Shown here one piece after another: positions 1-7,715 of a stretch of 64,000 bases of DNA. The stretch's first letter is position 1, and every line of letters begins with the position of its first letter. The notes under the pieces are model-generated. The model made no database searches. It worked only from the letters and a program-made list of their open reading frames with translations, and had not been told where the DNA came from. The DNA is from an uncultured Collinsella sp. (lineage in GTDB: Bacteria; Actinomycetota; Coriobacteriia; Coriobacteriales; Coriobacteriaceae): assembly GCA_900767675.1 (NCBI GenBank), contig CAAFZX010000048.1, forward strand, positions 1-64,000. Direction: 5' to 3'. The translations under genes and the position numbers were made by a program.

Positions 1-353
1 ATTCTTTTTTCCTTATAGACCAGCTCCGTAAAACGGGAACGGATGAGCTGTTGAAGAAAGAATTGGCAAATGGAAAACTGATGATTGGTGAATCGGCAGG
101 TGGGATTATATGCGCTCCAAGCATCCAATATATCGAGCAAATGGATGAAAAGCCGGAGGACTACTCACAAGAAGATGATGCAGGGCTTAATTTGATTGAT
201 TTCTATGTTCTTCCGCATTTTCTTACAGCACCATTTAAGAAAGTTACCGAGAAAATAATAACTGAGTTTTCGGATTTGAATCTATGCCCAATTAACAATC
301 GTCAGGGAATTGTAATTGATGGTGAAGGTTCAAAGGTTATTTGCAAAGACTAA
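1..353 (+). CDS. Peptidase S51 / PepE-like protein, 5' end cut by window
   Basis: The reading frame is open from the window edge to the TAA at 351-353, so the start lies outside. A TTG at 51 is in frame, but the codons before it already read as family sequence. The motif GESAGG (encoded near 90-107) matches the nucleophile elbow Ser of the S51 peptidase / class I glutamine amidotransferase-like fold, and the LPHF segment further on supplies a His. Family members are cytoplasmic serine peptidases related to dipeptidase E; the substrate cannot be told. Codon use is clearly AT-rich compared with everything from 600 onward, which suggests horizontal transfer. I am confident of the fold, not of the exact activity. 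Confidence 0.7.
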   Translation, partial: SFFLIDQLRKTGTDELLKKELANGKLMIGESAGGIICAPSIQYIEQMDEKPEDYSQEDDAGLNLIDFYVLPHFLTAPFKKVTEKIITEFSDLNLCPINNRQGIVIDGEGSKVICKD

Positions 354-481
354 TTTAAAATTCCAGTTTGCTGCACTCGTTCCTAGCAGGGTTTGGGGCA
401 GGAGGGGCGCAAGAGACGGGAGGGCCTTGTACGCGTTCCTGCGAGAGGGCCGCGGGGAGGGACTGCCTGGGTACGGCGCCT

Positions 482-622
482 GTCAACTCGGTCTACGTCT
501 TTGATGACCGGGTCGTACTCAATATCAACTTCACGGATGATGCCAAAACGGTCACCCGTGAGGAAGTGTTGGGTTCGAGTGCTGTGGACAATGTTCCAAC
601 ATGCTGGGATCGAACTCGCTAG
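482..622 (+). pseudogene. C-terminal remnant of a large serine recombinase (probable)
   Basis: From 482 the frame reads VNSVYVFDDRVVL and then a TKTVTLEE-like stretch (AKTVTREEVLGSS), ending at TAG 620-622. This resembles the extreme C-terminus of large serine recombinases of gut conjugative elements (YVFDD...VLTFNY...KTVTLEE). No recombinase sequence can be read upstream, where 360-480 is GC-rich and shows no family match, so it is a fragment at most. It overlaps the last codons of the DUF523 gene on the other strand, which marks a likely insert/backbone junction near 600-620. The identification rests on memory of the family pattern and is moderate. Confidence 0.4.
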
Positions 623-1043
623 CCGGAATCACGCGGTACCCGTGACGCAGCAGCAGATCGACAAAAACACCGTTGCCCGCGGTGAGCGTACCGCTAAAGG
701 TGCCATCGTAGACGCGACCCGCACCGCACGAGGGGCTACGATCCTGCAAGACGCACGCAGCGATCTCGGACGGGCCGCCCGCCTGCTCGCACATATCAAG
801 CGCACGTTGGGCACCCAGGCGGAACTCGCGATCGACCGAGATGCCCTCGCAGGTACGGACCTCGCCGCTCACAATCTCAGACGGCTTTCGCGGCGTGGGC
901 AGGCCGCCAAAGACCTCAGGGCACACCAAGAGTACCTCGGTCCCTGTGCGTTCACACGCTTCGACCAGCTCGCGATGGTAGTTATCGAGCCCGTTATACT
1001 TGCAGCTCTCGCCCATCAAGCAGGCACTTACCACGATCTTCAT
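552..1043 (-). CDS. DUF523 family protein
   Basis: 163 residues starting with MKIVVSACLMGESCKYNG, the conserved DUF523 start (SACL.G..C.Y.G), followed by CPEVFGGL and VLQDRSPSCG with its paired Ser/Cys. Conserved Cys residues suggest metal or cluster binding; the family has no settled function. The ATG at 1043 was chosen over an upstream in-frame ATG at 1106 because the longer form would run through a 15-bp hairpin, and because GGGGAG lies just upstream of 1043. The last 20 or so residues (after VIPASEF) fall where a recombinase remnant overlaps on the plus strand, so the natural C-terminus may have been replaced. Confidence 0.8.
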   Translation of the reverse strand: MKIVVSACLMGESCKYNGLDNYHRELVEACERTGTEVLLVCPEVFGGLPTPRKPSEIVSGEVRTCEGISVDREFRLGAQRALDMCEQAGGPSEIAACVLQDRSPSCGAGRVYDGTFSGTLTAGNGVFVDLLLRHGYRVIPASEFDPSMLEHCPQHSNPTLPHG

Positions 1044-1063
1044 ATACAACTCTCCCCACGCAA

Positions 1064-1100
1064 ATCGCCCCATTTGAGATGGACACTCAAATGGGGCGAT
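1064..1100 (-). terminator. Hairpin terminator downstream of ftsH
   Basis: A perfect 15-bp inverted repeat (1064-1078 with 1086-1100, core CGCCCCATTTGAG) with a 7-nt loop sits 20 nt after the ftsH stop and before the DUF523 start. The following T run on the minus strand is short (TTT), so termination may be partial. Confidence 0.6.
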
Positions 1101-1119
1101 TGACACTGCGCAACTAGTA

Positions 1120-3027
1120 TTACTGCTGCTTCGGCATCAGCGGATTCTCGCGCGTGAGGAGATTCATAAACTCCTCGCCCGTGATCGTCTCCTTCTTGTA
1201 CAGATAACGAGCCAGCTCGTGGAGCTTGAACTTGTTCTCCTTCAGGATCTTCAGAGCGCGGTCGTGCGCGTCCTCGATCAGCTTGGCGACAATCGCGTCC
1301 ACGCGCTCGGCCGTTCCGGGGGCGCAGGTGAGCGACGTGTCCTGGTTTAGGTACGCATTCTGAACGGTACCGAGCGCCATCATGCCAAACTCATCGGACA
1401 TACCAAAGCGCGTCACCATATTGCGGGCGAGCTTGGTGGCCTGCTCGATATCGTTGGCGGCGCCGGTCGTCATCTCACCAAAGATGAGCTCCTCGGCTGC
1501 ACGGCCACCGCAATAGACGGCGAGCTTGTCCAGGACCTCCTGGCGTGTGGTCAGGAAGCGCTCATCCTCCTCGACCTGCATGGTGTAGCCCAGAGCACCG
1601 CTCGTGCGCGGCACGATGGTGATCTTCGTGACCGGCGCAGAGCCCTTCTGGCGAGCGGCAACGATGGCATGGCCGATCTCGTGATAAGAAACGACCTGCT
1701 TCTCGTGGTCGGACAGCACCGTGGACTTACGCTGCTGACCGGCGATGACGACCTCCACCGACTCCTCAAAATCGTCCTGCGTGGCACGCTTGCGACCCTC
1801 GCGGACGGCACGCAGGGCGCCCTCGTTGATGATGTTGGCCAGGTCGGCACCCGAGGCACCGGGCGTGGCGCGGGCAATCGCGGTCAGGTCGATCGGCGGC
1901 TGCGTCTTCACGCTCTTGGCATGCAACTCAAGAATGTTCTTACGGCCGGTCAGATCGGGCAGCTCAACAGGGATACGGCGGTCAAAACGACCGGGGCGCA
2001 ACAGGGCCGGGTCAAGGCTGTCCGGGCGGTTGGTAGCAGCGAGGACGACAATACCCTTGTGGTTATCGAAGCCGTCCATCTCGGTCAGCAGCTGGTTGAG
2101 CGTCTGCTCGCGCTCGTCGTTGCCGCTAAAGCCGCCGCCATCGCGCTTCTTGCCGATGGTATCAATCTCATCGATAAAGACGATGCACGGGGCCTTTTCC
2201 TTGGCCTGCTTAAACAGGTCGCGAACTTTAGCGGCACCGCGGCCGACGAACATCTCGACGAACTCAGAACCAGAAATACTAAAGAACGGCACGCCCGCCT
2301 CGCCGGCCACAGCCTTGGCAAGCAGGGTTTTACCAGTACCCGGAGGGCCGACAAGCAGAGCACCACGCGGCAGCTTGGCGCCGATCTCCTCGTAGCGCTG
2401 CGGCTTCTCCAGAAAGTCAACGACCTCCTTGAGGGACTCCTTGGCCTCTTCCTGGCCGGCGACATCCTTAAAGGTCACGCCCACGTCCTTGGAGGCGATC
2501 ACGCGCGCGCCGGACTTGCCCAGTCCACCGCCGCCAAAACCACCGCCGCCAAAGTTCATCGACGGACCGTCATCGCCCATGGCCTTCTTCATGCGGCGGT
2601 TGAGCCACCAACCGATCAGGAAGAAAATCGCCATGGGAAGAATGAGGGTGAGCAGGTAGTAGGTCATCAGACCCGAGTTCTTATCGGGAACGACCGACTC
2701 AAGCGAGGCGCCAGATTCAAGCACGCGATCGGTAAAGCCCGCGTCATTCGGCACACCGGTCGTCTTGTAGGCGATGTTCTCGTCCTCGCCCTTCTTGGTG
2801 TAATAAATCGTGTAATCGTCCGTGTTGTACTCGACCTTGTCGACACTCTTCTTATCGAGCGCTTTGACAAACGTCGAATAATCGGTCTTCGTAATCTGCT
2901 GCGTGTGACCGATGTTGGGGAACAGAACGGTCGAGAGCACGAGGTAGACGACGAAGGCGATGAGCACGTAGAGGATCATATTCCGTCTACGTTTGTTGTC
3001 ATCCATCTCCATCTGCTTGAACTCCAT
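1120..3027 (-). CDS. ftsH: ATP-dependent zinc metalloprotease FtsH
   Basis: 635 residues with the whole FtsH plan: a first membrane segment at about 17-36, an extracytoplasmic FtsH_ext domain, a second membrane segment at about 121-142, a Gly-rich linker, the AAA module with Walker A GPPGTGKT (227-234) and Walker B FIDEID near 284, an SRH arginine region ending in RPGRFDR, and the zinc site HEIGH (449-453). It forms a membrane hexamer that degrades misfolded membrane proteins and short-lived regulators. The first ATG (3027) has no clear Shine-Dalgarno; ATGs at 3012 and 3006 follow a GGAG and are alternatives. It is divergent from the cobalamin adenosyltransferase gene at 3105. Confidence 0.97.
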   Translation of the reverse strand: MEFKQMEMDDNKRRRNMILYVLIAFVVYLVLSTVLFPNIGHTQQITKTDYSTFVKALDKKSVDKVEYNTDDYTIYYTKKGEDENIAYKTTGVPNDAGFTDRVLESGASLESVVPDKNSGLMTYYLLTLILPMAIFFLIGWWLNRRMKKAMGDDGPSMNFGGGGFGGGGLGKSGARVIASKDVGVTFKDVAGQEEAKESLKEVVDFLEKPQRYEEIGAKLPRGALLVGPPGTGKTLLAKAVAGEAGVPFFSISGSEFVEMFVGRGAAKVRDLFKQAKEKAPCIVFIDEIDTIGKKRDGGGFSGNDEREQTLNQLLTEMDGFDNHKGIVVLAATNRPDSLDPALLRPGRFDRRIPVELPDLTGRKNILELHAKSVKTQPPIDLTAIARATPGASGADLANIINEGALRAVREGRKRATQDDFEESVEVVIAGQQRKSTVLSDHEKQVVSYHEIGHAIVAARQKGSAPVTKITIVPRTSGALGYTMQVEEDERFLTTRQEVLDKLAVYCGGRAAEELIFGEMTTGAANDIEQATKLARNMVTRFGMSDEFGMMALGTVQNAYLNQDTSLTCAPGTAERVDAIVAKLIEDAHDRALKILKENKFKLHELARYLYKKETITGEEFMNLLTRENPLMPKQQ

Positions 3028-3104
3028 CTACTGGGGTTGATAATGCTATCTAGAATACCCAACCCGAACGGCGATAAACCGACGCCGGGCACGAAAGGAC
3101 AGAG

Positions 3105-3590
3105 ATGGCATCACTGGAAGTCGGCAAGGTTCAAATCTATACGGGCGACGGCAAGGGCAAGACGACGGCTGCGCTGGGGCTCGCGCTGCGCGCCACGGGC
3201 TATGGACTTAACGTGCTCATGCTTCAGTTTGCCAAGAAGCTACACTGCGCCGAACACGATGCCGCGCCGCGCCTGGGACTGCGCATTGTACAGGCCGACC
3301 GTGACACGCCCGAGGCTTGCGCCGAGCAGATCATGGAACTTGCACGCGAACAGATCTCAAAGGTCGACGTGCTCATTCTGGACGAACTCGGCGAGGCCAT
3401 GCGCCGCGGCTTCGTGACGCGCGAGGATGTCGAAGCGCTGATCGCAATAAAGCCCGCCAGCACGGAGCTCGTGCTCACCGGCCGCGGATTGCTGCCCCTC
3501 GCCGATCTCGCGGACCTAGTCACCGAAATGCGCCCCATAAAACACTACTTCGACGAAGGCCTCCTAGCCCGCCAAGGCATCGAATACTAA
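3105..3590 (+). CDS. cobO: ATP:corrinoid adenosyltransferase (CobA/CobO type)
   Basis: 161 residues. The P-loop GDGKGKTT at 14-21 follows VQIYT, the family hallmark, and ILDEL (with VDVLILDELGEAM) supplies the Walker B region. The enzyme transfers the 5'-deoxyadenosyl group of ATP to cob(I)alamin or precursors, giving adenosylcobalamin. Length is slightly short of the usual 175-200 because the N-terminal extension is missing. The ATG at 3105 is preceded by AAAGGACAGAG. No other cobalamin genes lie in the window, so salvage of imported corrinoid is the likely use (inference). Confidence 0.93.
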   Translation: MASLEVGKVQIYTGDGKGKTTAALGLALRATGYGLNVLMLQFAKKLHCAEHDAAPRLGLRIVQADRDTPEACAEQIMELAREQISKVDVLILDELGEAMRRGFVTREDVEALIAIKPASTELVLTGRGLLPLADLADLVTEMRPIKHYFDEGLLARQGIEY

Positions 3591-3597
3591 TTGATCC

Positions 3598-3667
3598 AAA
3601 GGGGACGGAGGAAAACGGATCATCGACATCACGACGGAGAGAAATGATCCGTTTTCCTCCGTCCCTT
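3598..3667. repeat. Palindromic element with 22-bp perfect stem
   Basis: 3602-3623 (GGGACGGAGGAAAACGGATC plus AT) is the exact reverse complement of 3644-3665, with a 20-nt spacer. It fills the gap between two convergent genes and has no U tract, so it looks more like a REP-type repeat than a dedicated terminator, although it could stop transcription from both sides. Confidence 0.75.
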
Positions 3668-3675
3668 TCGGATAA

Positions 3676-5025
3676 TTAGGCGGTGGCGCGGCCTAGCCAG
3701 TTGCCGCTGTGGTGGTAGACGGTGAACATCGTGGCGGTGATTACCCAGGTTACGGGATAGACCAGCAGCAGATGCTCGAGCGAAGGGTCGAGCGGCATAA
3801 TCGCGAACACCCACGCCACGCGGAGCACGACCGTGCCGAAGATCGTGAGCATCATAGGCTGGAAGCTCACGCCGGCACCGCGAATGGATCCCGACGCGTT
3901 CTCGATAATCGAGAAAATCGCGTAGAACGGCGCGATAAAATGAAGAATCGTCGTGGTGTACGCCGAGATCGAAGCATCGTCGACAAACAGGCGAGACAGC
4001 GGACCCGAGAATACCAGCAGCACGGCAGACAAGCCACCAATGAGCATAAACGACAGTATAAGCGACGTATGGTAGCCCTTGCGCATGCGCTCGTAGTTGC
4101 GCGCGCCAAAGTTCTGTGCCGAGAACGTGGTGATCGACACGCCAAGCGCCTCGGTAACCATCCAGACAATGCCATCCAGGCGGCCCGAAAGACCCCAAGC
4201 CGTGGTGACATCGGCACCAAACGAGTTGACCGACACCTGAATCAAAACGTTGGAAATCGAATACGCAGCAGACTGAAAGCCAAGCGGCAGACCACACGAG
4301 ATCATACTCTTACAAATGTCAGGATCAATACCGAGCTTGGACAGAGAAAGCCGCCACGCACCCGGTGCGTGCATCATACGAATCACGATCATCGCGGCGT
4401 TGGAGCAAATGGTCAGCGCCACCGCGATGCCGCAGCCCAGAGCCTCCATATGAAGCACGGCAACGAAGATGACATCCAGCACCGCATTAACAAGGCAACC
4501 GGAAGCGATGATCACAGCAGGCCCGCGCGTGTCGCCCACGGCGCGCAGCAATGCCGTTCCCATATTGAGCAGCAGCGCCGCAACCATGGCGGCAAAATAG
4601 CAACGAGCATAGGCCACGCCCTCGGCCAATAGTTCATGCGGCGTGTTCATAAGCACCAGCATGGGCTCAACGAACACTATGCCAAGAATCGAGAAAACGA
4701 TACCGCCCACCAGCGCGAGCGTCATGGCCGTATGGACCGATCGGCTCAGGCGCTCGTCATCGTGCTGGCCAAAAAACTGGCCCGTAATGACCGCGCAGCC
4801 GGCACCGACGCCGACACAAAAGCCGATGCAGAGCTCTGTAAGCACCATCGTGGCCTGAATGCCACCCAGCGCGAGCTTGCCGCCAAACTGACCGACGATA
4901 TAGGTACCGATAAGCGTGTATGCCTGCTGAAAGAACGAACTAAAGAAAATGGGAACGCACAGCGACAGCAGCTGCTGCCAAATGACACCCTGCGTTACAT
5001 CGATAGCCGTAGATTTCTTAGCCAC
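3676..5025 (-). CDS. MATE family multidrug/Na+ antiporter
   Basis: 449 residues with about twelve hydrophobic segments in two six-helix halves, typical length for the MATE (NorM/DinF) superfamily. Family-like features are the first helix region (QLLSLCVPIFFSS), LIGTYIVGQFGG, and ALLRAVGDTRGP at the end of the first half, with the counterpart GSIRGAGVSFQPM in the second. It exports cationic drugs or metabolites using Na+ or H+; the substrate cannot be predicted. The start is a GTG at 5025 preceded by GGGAGGG. It is a single gene, convergent with cobO. Confidence 0.93.
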   Translation of the reverse strand: MAKKSTAIDVTQGVIWQQLLSLCVPIFFSSFFQQAYTLIGTYIVGQFGGKLALGGIQATMVLTELCIGFCVGVGAGCAVITGQFFGQHDDERLSRSVHTAMTLALVGGIVFSILGIVFVEPMLVLMNTPHELLAEGVAYARCYFAAMVAALLLNMGTALLRAVGDTRGPAVIIASGCLVNAVLDVIFVAVLHMEALGCGIAVALTICSNAAMIVIRMMHAPGAWRLSLSKLGIDPDICKSMISCGLPLGFQSAAYSISNVLIQVSVNSFGADVTTAWGLSGRLDGIVWMVTEALGVSITTFSAQNFGARNYERMRKGYHTSLILSFMLIGGLSAVLLVFSGPLSRLFVDDASISAYTTTILHFIAPFYAIFSIIENASGSIRGAGVSFQPMMLTIFGTVVLRVAWVFAIMPLDPSLEHLLLVYPVTWVITATMFTVYHHSGNWLGRATA

Positions 5026-5148
5026 ACGCCCTCCCCACTAGCGTACGTCATACAACAAAACATCAATTGAACGGCAAAGCCATTATCAGCTTAACACCAA
5101 CCGAAGGCAGCAGAAACGCCCTTGGCGGCAAAGCTCGAAAGCACCCCG

Positions 5149-6063
5149 CTAGTGATACAGCCCCGGCTGGTAGTGATACTCATTGCTCACATGCGGACAC
5201 AGCTGCCAAAAGGCGACAGCACTTGCCGCGGCCACGTTGAGCGAATCGACCCCATGCGCCATCGGAATACGCACGGCGCGATCACAGCCTGCAATGGTCT
5301 TGGCGCCCAAGCCAGCACCCTCGGTGCCCATAAAGATTGCCAGGCGGTCAATCTCCTGCAGCGCGGGATCGTCCAACGACACCGAATCATCCGTCAACGC
5401 CATAGCGGCACACGAAAAACCGGCATCGTGCAGCGCCGCCAGCCCATCATGCGGCCATACGCGCGCCTCGCTGCCAATGCGTGTCCAGGGCACCTGGAAC
5501 ACCGTGCCCATGCTCACGCGGGCCGAGCGACGGTACAGCGGATCGCAGCACGTAGGGCTCACCAAAATGCCATCGACGTTCAGCGCAGCCGCCGAGCGGA
5601 AAATCGCGCCGACGTTAGTGTGGTCGACAATGCCCTCGAGCACGCATACGCGCACCGGGCGCTCCCCCGCCGCCTCGACGACGCCGCCCAAGAACTCATC
5701 AACCGGAATCTGACGCGGGCGACGGAACGCCGCAAGCGCACCGCGCGTCACGTTAAAGCCCGTCAGCTGCTCCATAAGCTCCATCGAGGCCACGAACACG
5801 GGAACCGGGCCCGCACCTTCGCGTACCGCCAGGCGCTCAAACAGCGGCATCATCTGGTCGAGCCAGCGTTCGCCCAAAAGAAAGCTCACCGGCTCATATC
5901 CGGCGCGAACCGCGCGCTCGATAACCTTGGCGCTCTCGGCGATAAAGATGCCCTTTTGCGGCTCCAGCACGCAGCGAAGCTCGCGCTCGGTCAGTCGCAC
6001 GTAGGCATCGAGCCGCTCGTCCTCGAGCGAATCAATTCGCAGCACCTCAACGGCATCAGTCAT
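5149..6063 (-). CDS. SpoU/TrmH-family RNA 2'-O-methyltransferase
   Basis: 304 residues from the ATG at 6063; a longer in-frame start at 6096 adds a Cys-rich stretch unlike the family. An N-terminal substrate-binding region (about 1-110) precedes the SPOUT knot domain with motif 1 NVGAIFRSA (149-157), motif 2 FMGTEGAGL (254-262) and motif 3 VRIPMAHGVDSLNVAAA. It methylates a ribose of rRNA or tRNA using SAM; the exact nucleotide cannot be read from sequence. It lies 109 nt downstream of folA and on the same strand, with no terminator visible between them. Confidence 0.93.
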   Translation of the reverse strand: MTDAVEVLRIDSLEDERLDAYVRLTERELRCVLEPQKGIFIAESAKVIERAVRAGYEPVSFLLGERWLDQMMPLFERLAVREGAGPVPVFVASMELMEQLTGFNVTRGALAAFRRPRQIPVDEFLGGVVEAAGERPVRVCVLEGIVDHTNVGAIFRSAAALNVDGILVSPTCCDPLYRRSARVSMGTVFQVPWTRIGSEARVWPHDGLAALHDAGFSCAAMALTDDSVSLDDPALQEIDRLAIFMGTEGAGLGAKTIAGCDRAVRIPMAHGVDSLNVAAASAVAFWQLCPHVSNEYHYQPGLYH

Positions 6064-6172
6064 AGCAGCCAGCCCGCACCCTTCTTTACAGCACATCTAT
6101 ACCAAACGAGGCGACGCTAAGCGCCGCCCCATGCATTCAAACAACCCGATGATACCGTTCACGCCAGACGAT

Positions 6173-6691
6173 TTACGCCTCGACGCGACGATACGTCACG
6201 AACTCATAATCGAGACCCTCGCCACCCTCGCCCGCGGCAATCGTGGCAACACCGCCACGCCGCGTAATCTCCCACGCGGGATCGGCATCCAGATCGGGAA
6301 AGTGCGTATCCACGTCATGCACGCAATGGTTATGCGTAACCTCGGCCTCGACGCAATACGGCAAGAACTGTCGATACACCTCGCCGCCGCCAATCACCCA
6401 CGCAATGGGCTCATCGGCCACGGCGGCCAAGGCCTCGTCGACGCTATGCACCACGTCGACACCCTCGGCAGCAAAGCTCTCGTCGCGGGTGAGCACGATA
6501 TTGCGACGGTTCTTGAGCGGTCGTCCGCCGGGAAAACTCAGAAGTGTCTTGCGTCCCATAATGACCGGGCAACCTTTGGTGCACGCCACAAAATGGCGCA
6601 TATCGGAGCGATTGGACACGACCATGTCACCCTCGCAACCAATGCCCCAGTCATCGCACACGGCGACAATGGCTGAAAGCTTACACGTCAT
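6173..6691 (-). CDS. folA: Dihydrofolate reductase
   Basis: 172 residues with the DHFR signature: LSAIVAVCDDWGIG near the N-terminus, a conserved acidic residue in the MRHF helix (NRSDMRHF), PVIMGRKT for NADPH binding and WVIGGGEVYRQFL. It reduces dihydrofolate, the product of thymidylate synthase, back to tetrahydrofolate. A GTG at 6700 abuts the thyA stop, but the ATG at 6691 is better placed for the AGGTGA that overlaps the thyA stop codon, so I start there. Directly coupled to thyA upstream. Confidence 0.95.
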   Translation of the reverse strand: MTCKLSAIVAVCDDWGIGCEGDMVVSNRSDMRHFVACTKGCPVIMGRKTLLSFPGGRPLKNRRNIVLTRDESFAAEGVDVVHSVDEALAAVADEPIAWVIGGGEVYRQFLPYCVEAEVTHNHCVHDVDTHFPDLDADPAWEITRRGGVATIAAGEGGEGLDYEFVTYRRVEA

Positions 6692-6700
6692 ACGCGTCAC

Positions 6701-7549
6701 CTACACCGCAATGGGGATGTTCTTGACCTGCGGGCCGTGCTCATAGCCCTCGACGATCAGGTCATCGGTCGTAAACGCATAGAAGTCATGTACATCGGGG
6801 TTGAGCGTTACCTTAGGCGCCGCAAACTGCGGACGCTCGATAAGCTCGCGGACGATATCGACATGACGGTCGTAAATGTGGGCATCGGCAATCACGTGCA
6901 GCAGCTCGCCAGCGATCATATCGACCGACTGCGCCACCATCATGAGCAGAATGGCGTACTGGCACACATTCCAGTTGTTCGCAGCCAAAATGTCCTGGCT
7001 ACGCTGGTTGAGAATCATGTTGAGCGTCGGCTTGTCGTCCTGAGGACGCTGCGTGACGTTATAGGTCACGCTGTAGGCGCATGGATACAGATGCATCTCG
7101 GACAGATCGCTGAACACGTACGTGTTCGTCATAATACGACGGCTGTACGGCGTGTGCTTGAGGTCGTACAGCACGCGGTCCATCTGATCGAAGTCACCCT
7201 CGGGATAATGGCTCTTCTGCCCAATCTGATACCCGTAGGCCTTGCCGATAGAGCCGGTCTCGTCGGCCCACTCATCCCAAATATGGCTGTTGAGGTCATG
7301 CACATTATTGGACTTCTTTTGATAGATCCATAGGATCTCATCCATAGCGGACTTGAGCGCCGTACGACGCAGCGTAAACGCGGGGAACTCCTCGCGCAGG
7401 TCATAGCGCGCCGTAACGCCAAAGTTTTTAATGGTATAGGCAGGGGTGCCGTCCTCCCACACCGGGCGTACCTTTTGGCCCTCGGTCGTGGTGCCATGGT
7501 CCAAGATATCGCGGCACATGGATACAAACTGTTGATCAGCTTTGCTCAT
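6701..7549 (-). CDS. thyA: Thymidylate synthase ThyA
   Basis: 282 residues from the ATG at 7549, which is preceded by a near-perfect AGGAGGGTCA; the longer frame to 7642 is rejected. The catalytic Cys157 lies in LYPCAYS, with the folate/dUMP residues RSQDILAANNWN and ADAHIYDRHVD. It methylates dUMP with methylene-tetrahydrofolate, making dTMP and dihydrofolate, and is followed at once by folA, which recycles the cofactor. The order thyA-folA is the common arrangement. Length is within the usual range (260-320). Confidence 0.97.
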   Translation of the reverse strand: MSKADQQFVSMCRDILDHGTTTEGQKVRPVWEDGTPAYTIKNFGVTARYDLREEFPAFTLRRTALKSAMDEILWIYQKKSNNVHDLNSHIWDEWADETGSIGKAYGYQIGQKSHYPEGDFDQMDRVLYDLKHTPYSRRIMTNTYVFSDLSEMHLYPCAYSVTYNVTQRPQDDKPTLNMILNQRSQDILAANNWNVCQYAILLMMVAQSVDMIAGELLHVIADAHIYDRHVDIVRELIERPQFAAPKVTLNPDVHDFYAFTTDDLIVEGYEHGPQVKNIPIAV

Positions 7550-7635
7550 TGACCCTCCTGTCAGTCGCCTACAAGCGAGATTCATTGTAGCCCAGGCGCA
7601 CGCGGCCCCACAGCCCAAACATAAGCCCTCATTTT

Positions 7636-7649
7636 CTGACATATGCCAG
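7636..7649. promoter_or_regulatory. Operator-like palindrome, copy 1
   Basis: CTGACATATGCCAG is an inverted repeat with one mismatch. A second copy with the same consensus (yTGACATrTGyCAG) lies 53 bp downstream at 7689-7702. Both lie in the thyA / DUF134-fusion divergent region. Confidence 0.55.
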
Positions 7650-7688
7650 AAATTCCTTGCGCAAATCTACACGTTCGCTATCCTATTG

Positions 7689-7702
7689 TTGACATGTGTC
7701 AG
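7689..7702. promoter_or_regulatory. Operator-like palindrome, copy 2
   Basis: TTGACATGTGTCAG contains the perfect inverted repeat TGACA-TG-TGTCA and lies just before the AAGGAG that serves the gene at 7716, so a bound protein would block initiation. The obvious candidate ligand is the HTH protein encoded immediately downstream (inference). Confidence 0.55.
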
Positions 7703-7715
7703 ATAAGGAGTGCAC

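Noticed and set aside
600..622. tRNA-like T-arm (GGGATCGAACTC) at the DUF523 3' end
   Set aside because: No acceptor, D or anticodon arms can be folded around it, so it is not a tRNA, although it may be part of an attachment site.
1669..3417. 582-codon plus-strand frame opposite ftsH
   Set aside because: It is antisense to a clear ftsH gene and has the low-complexity look of a shadow frame. Similar long frames opposite smc and infB were rejected for the same reason.
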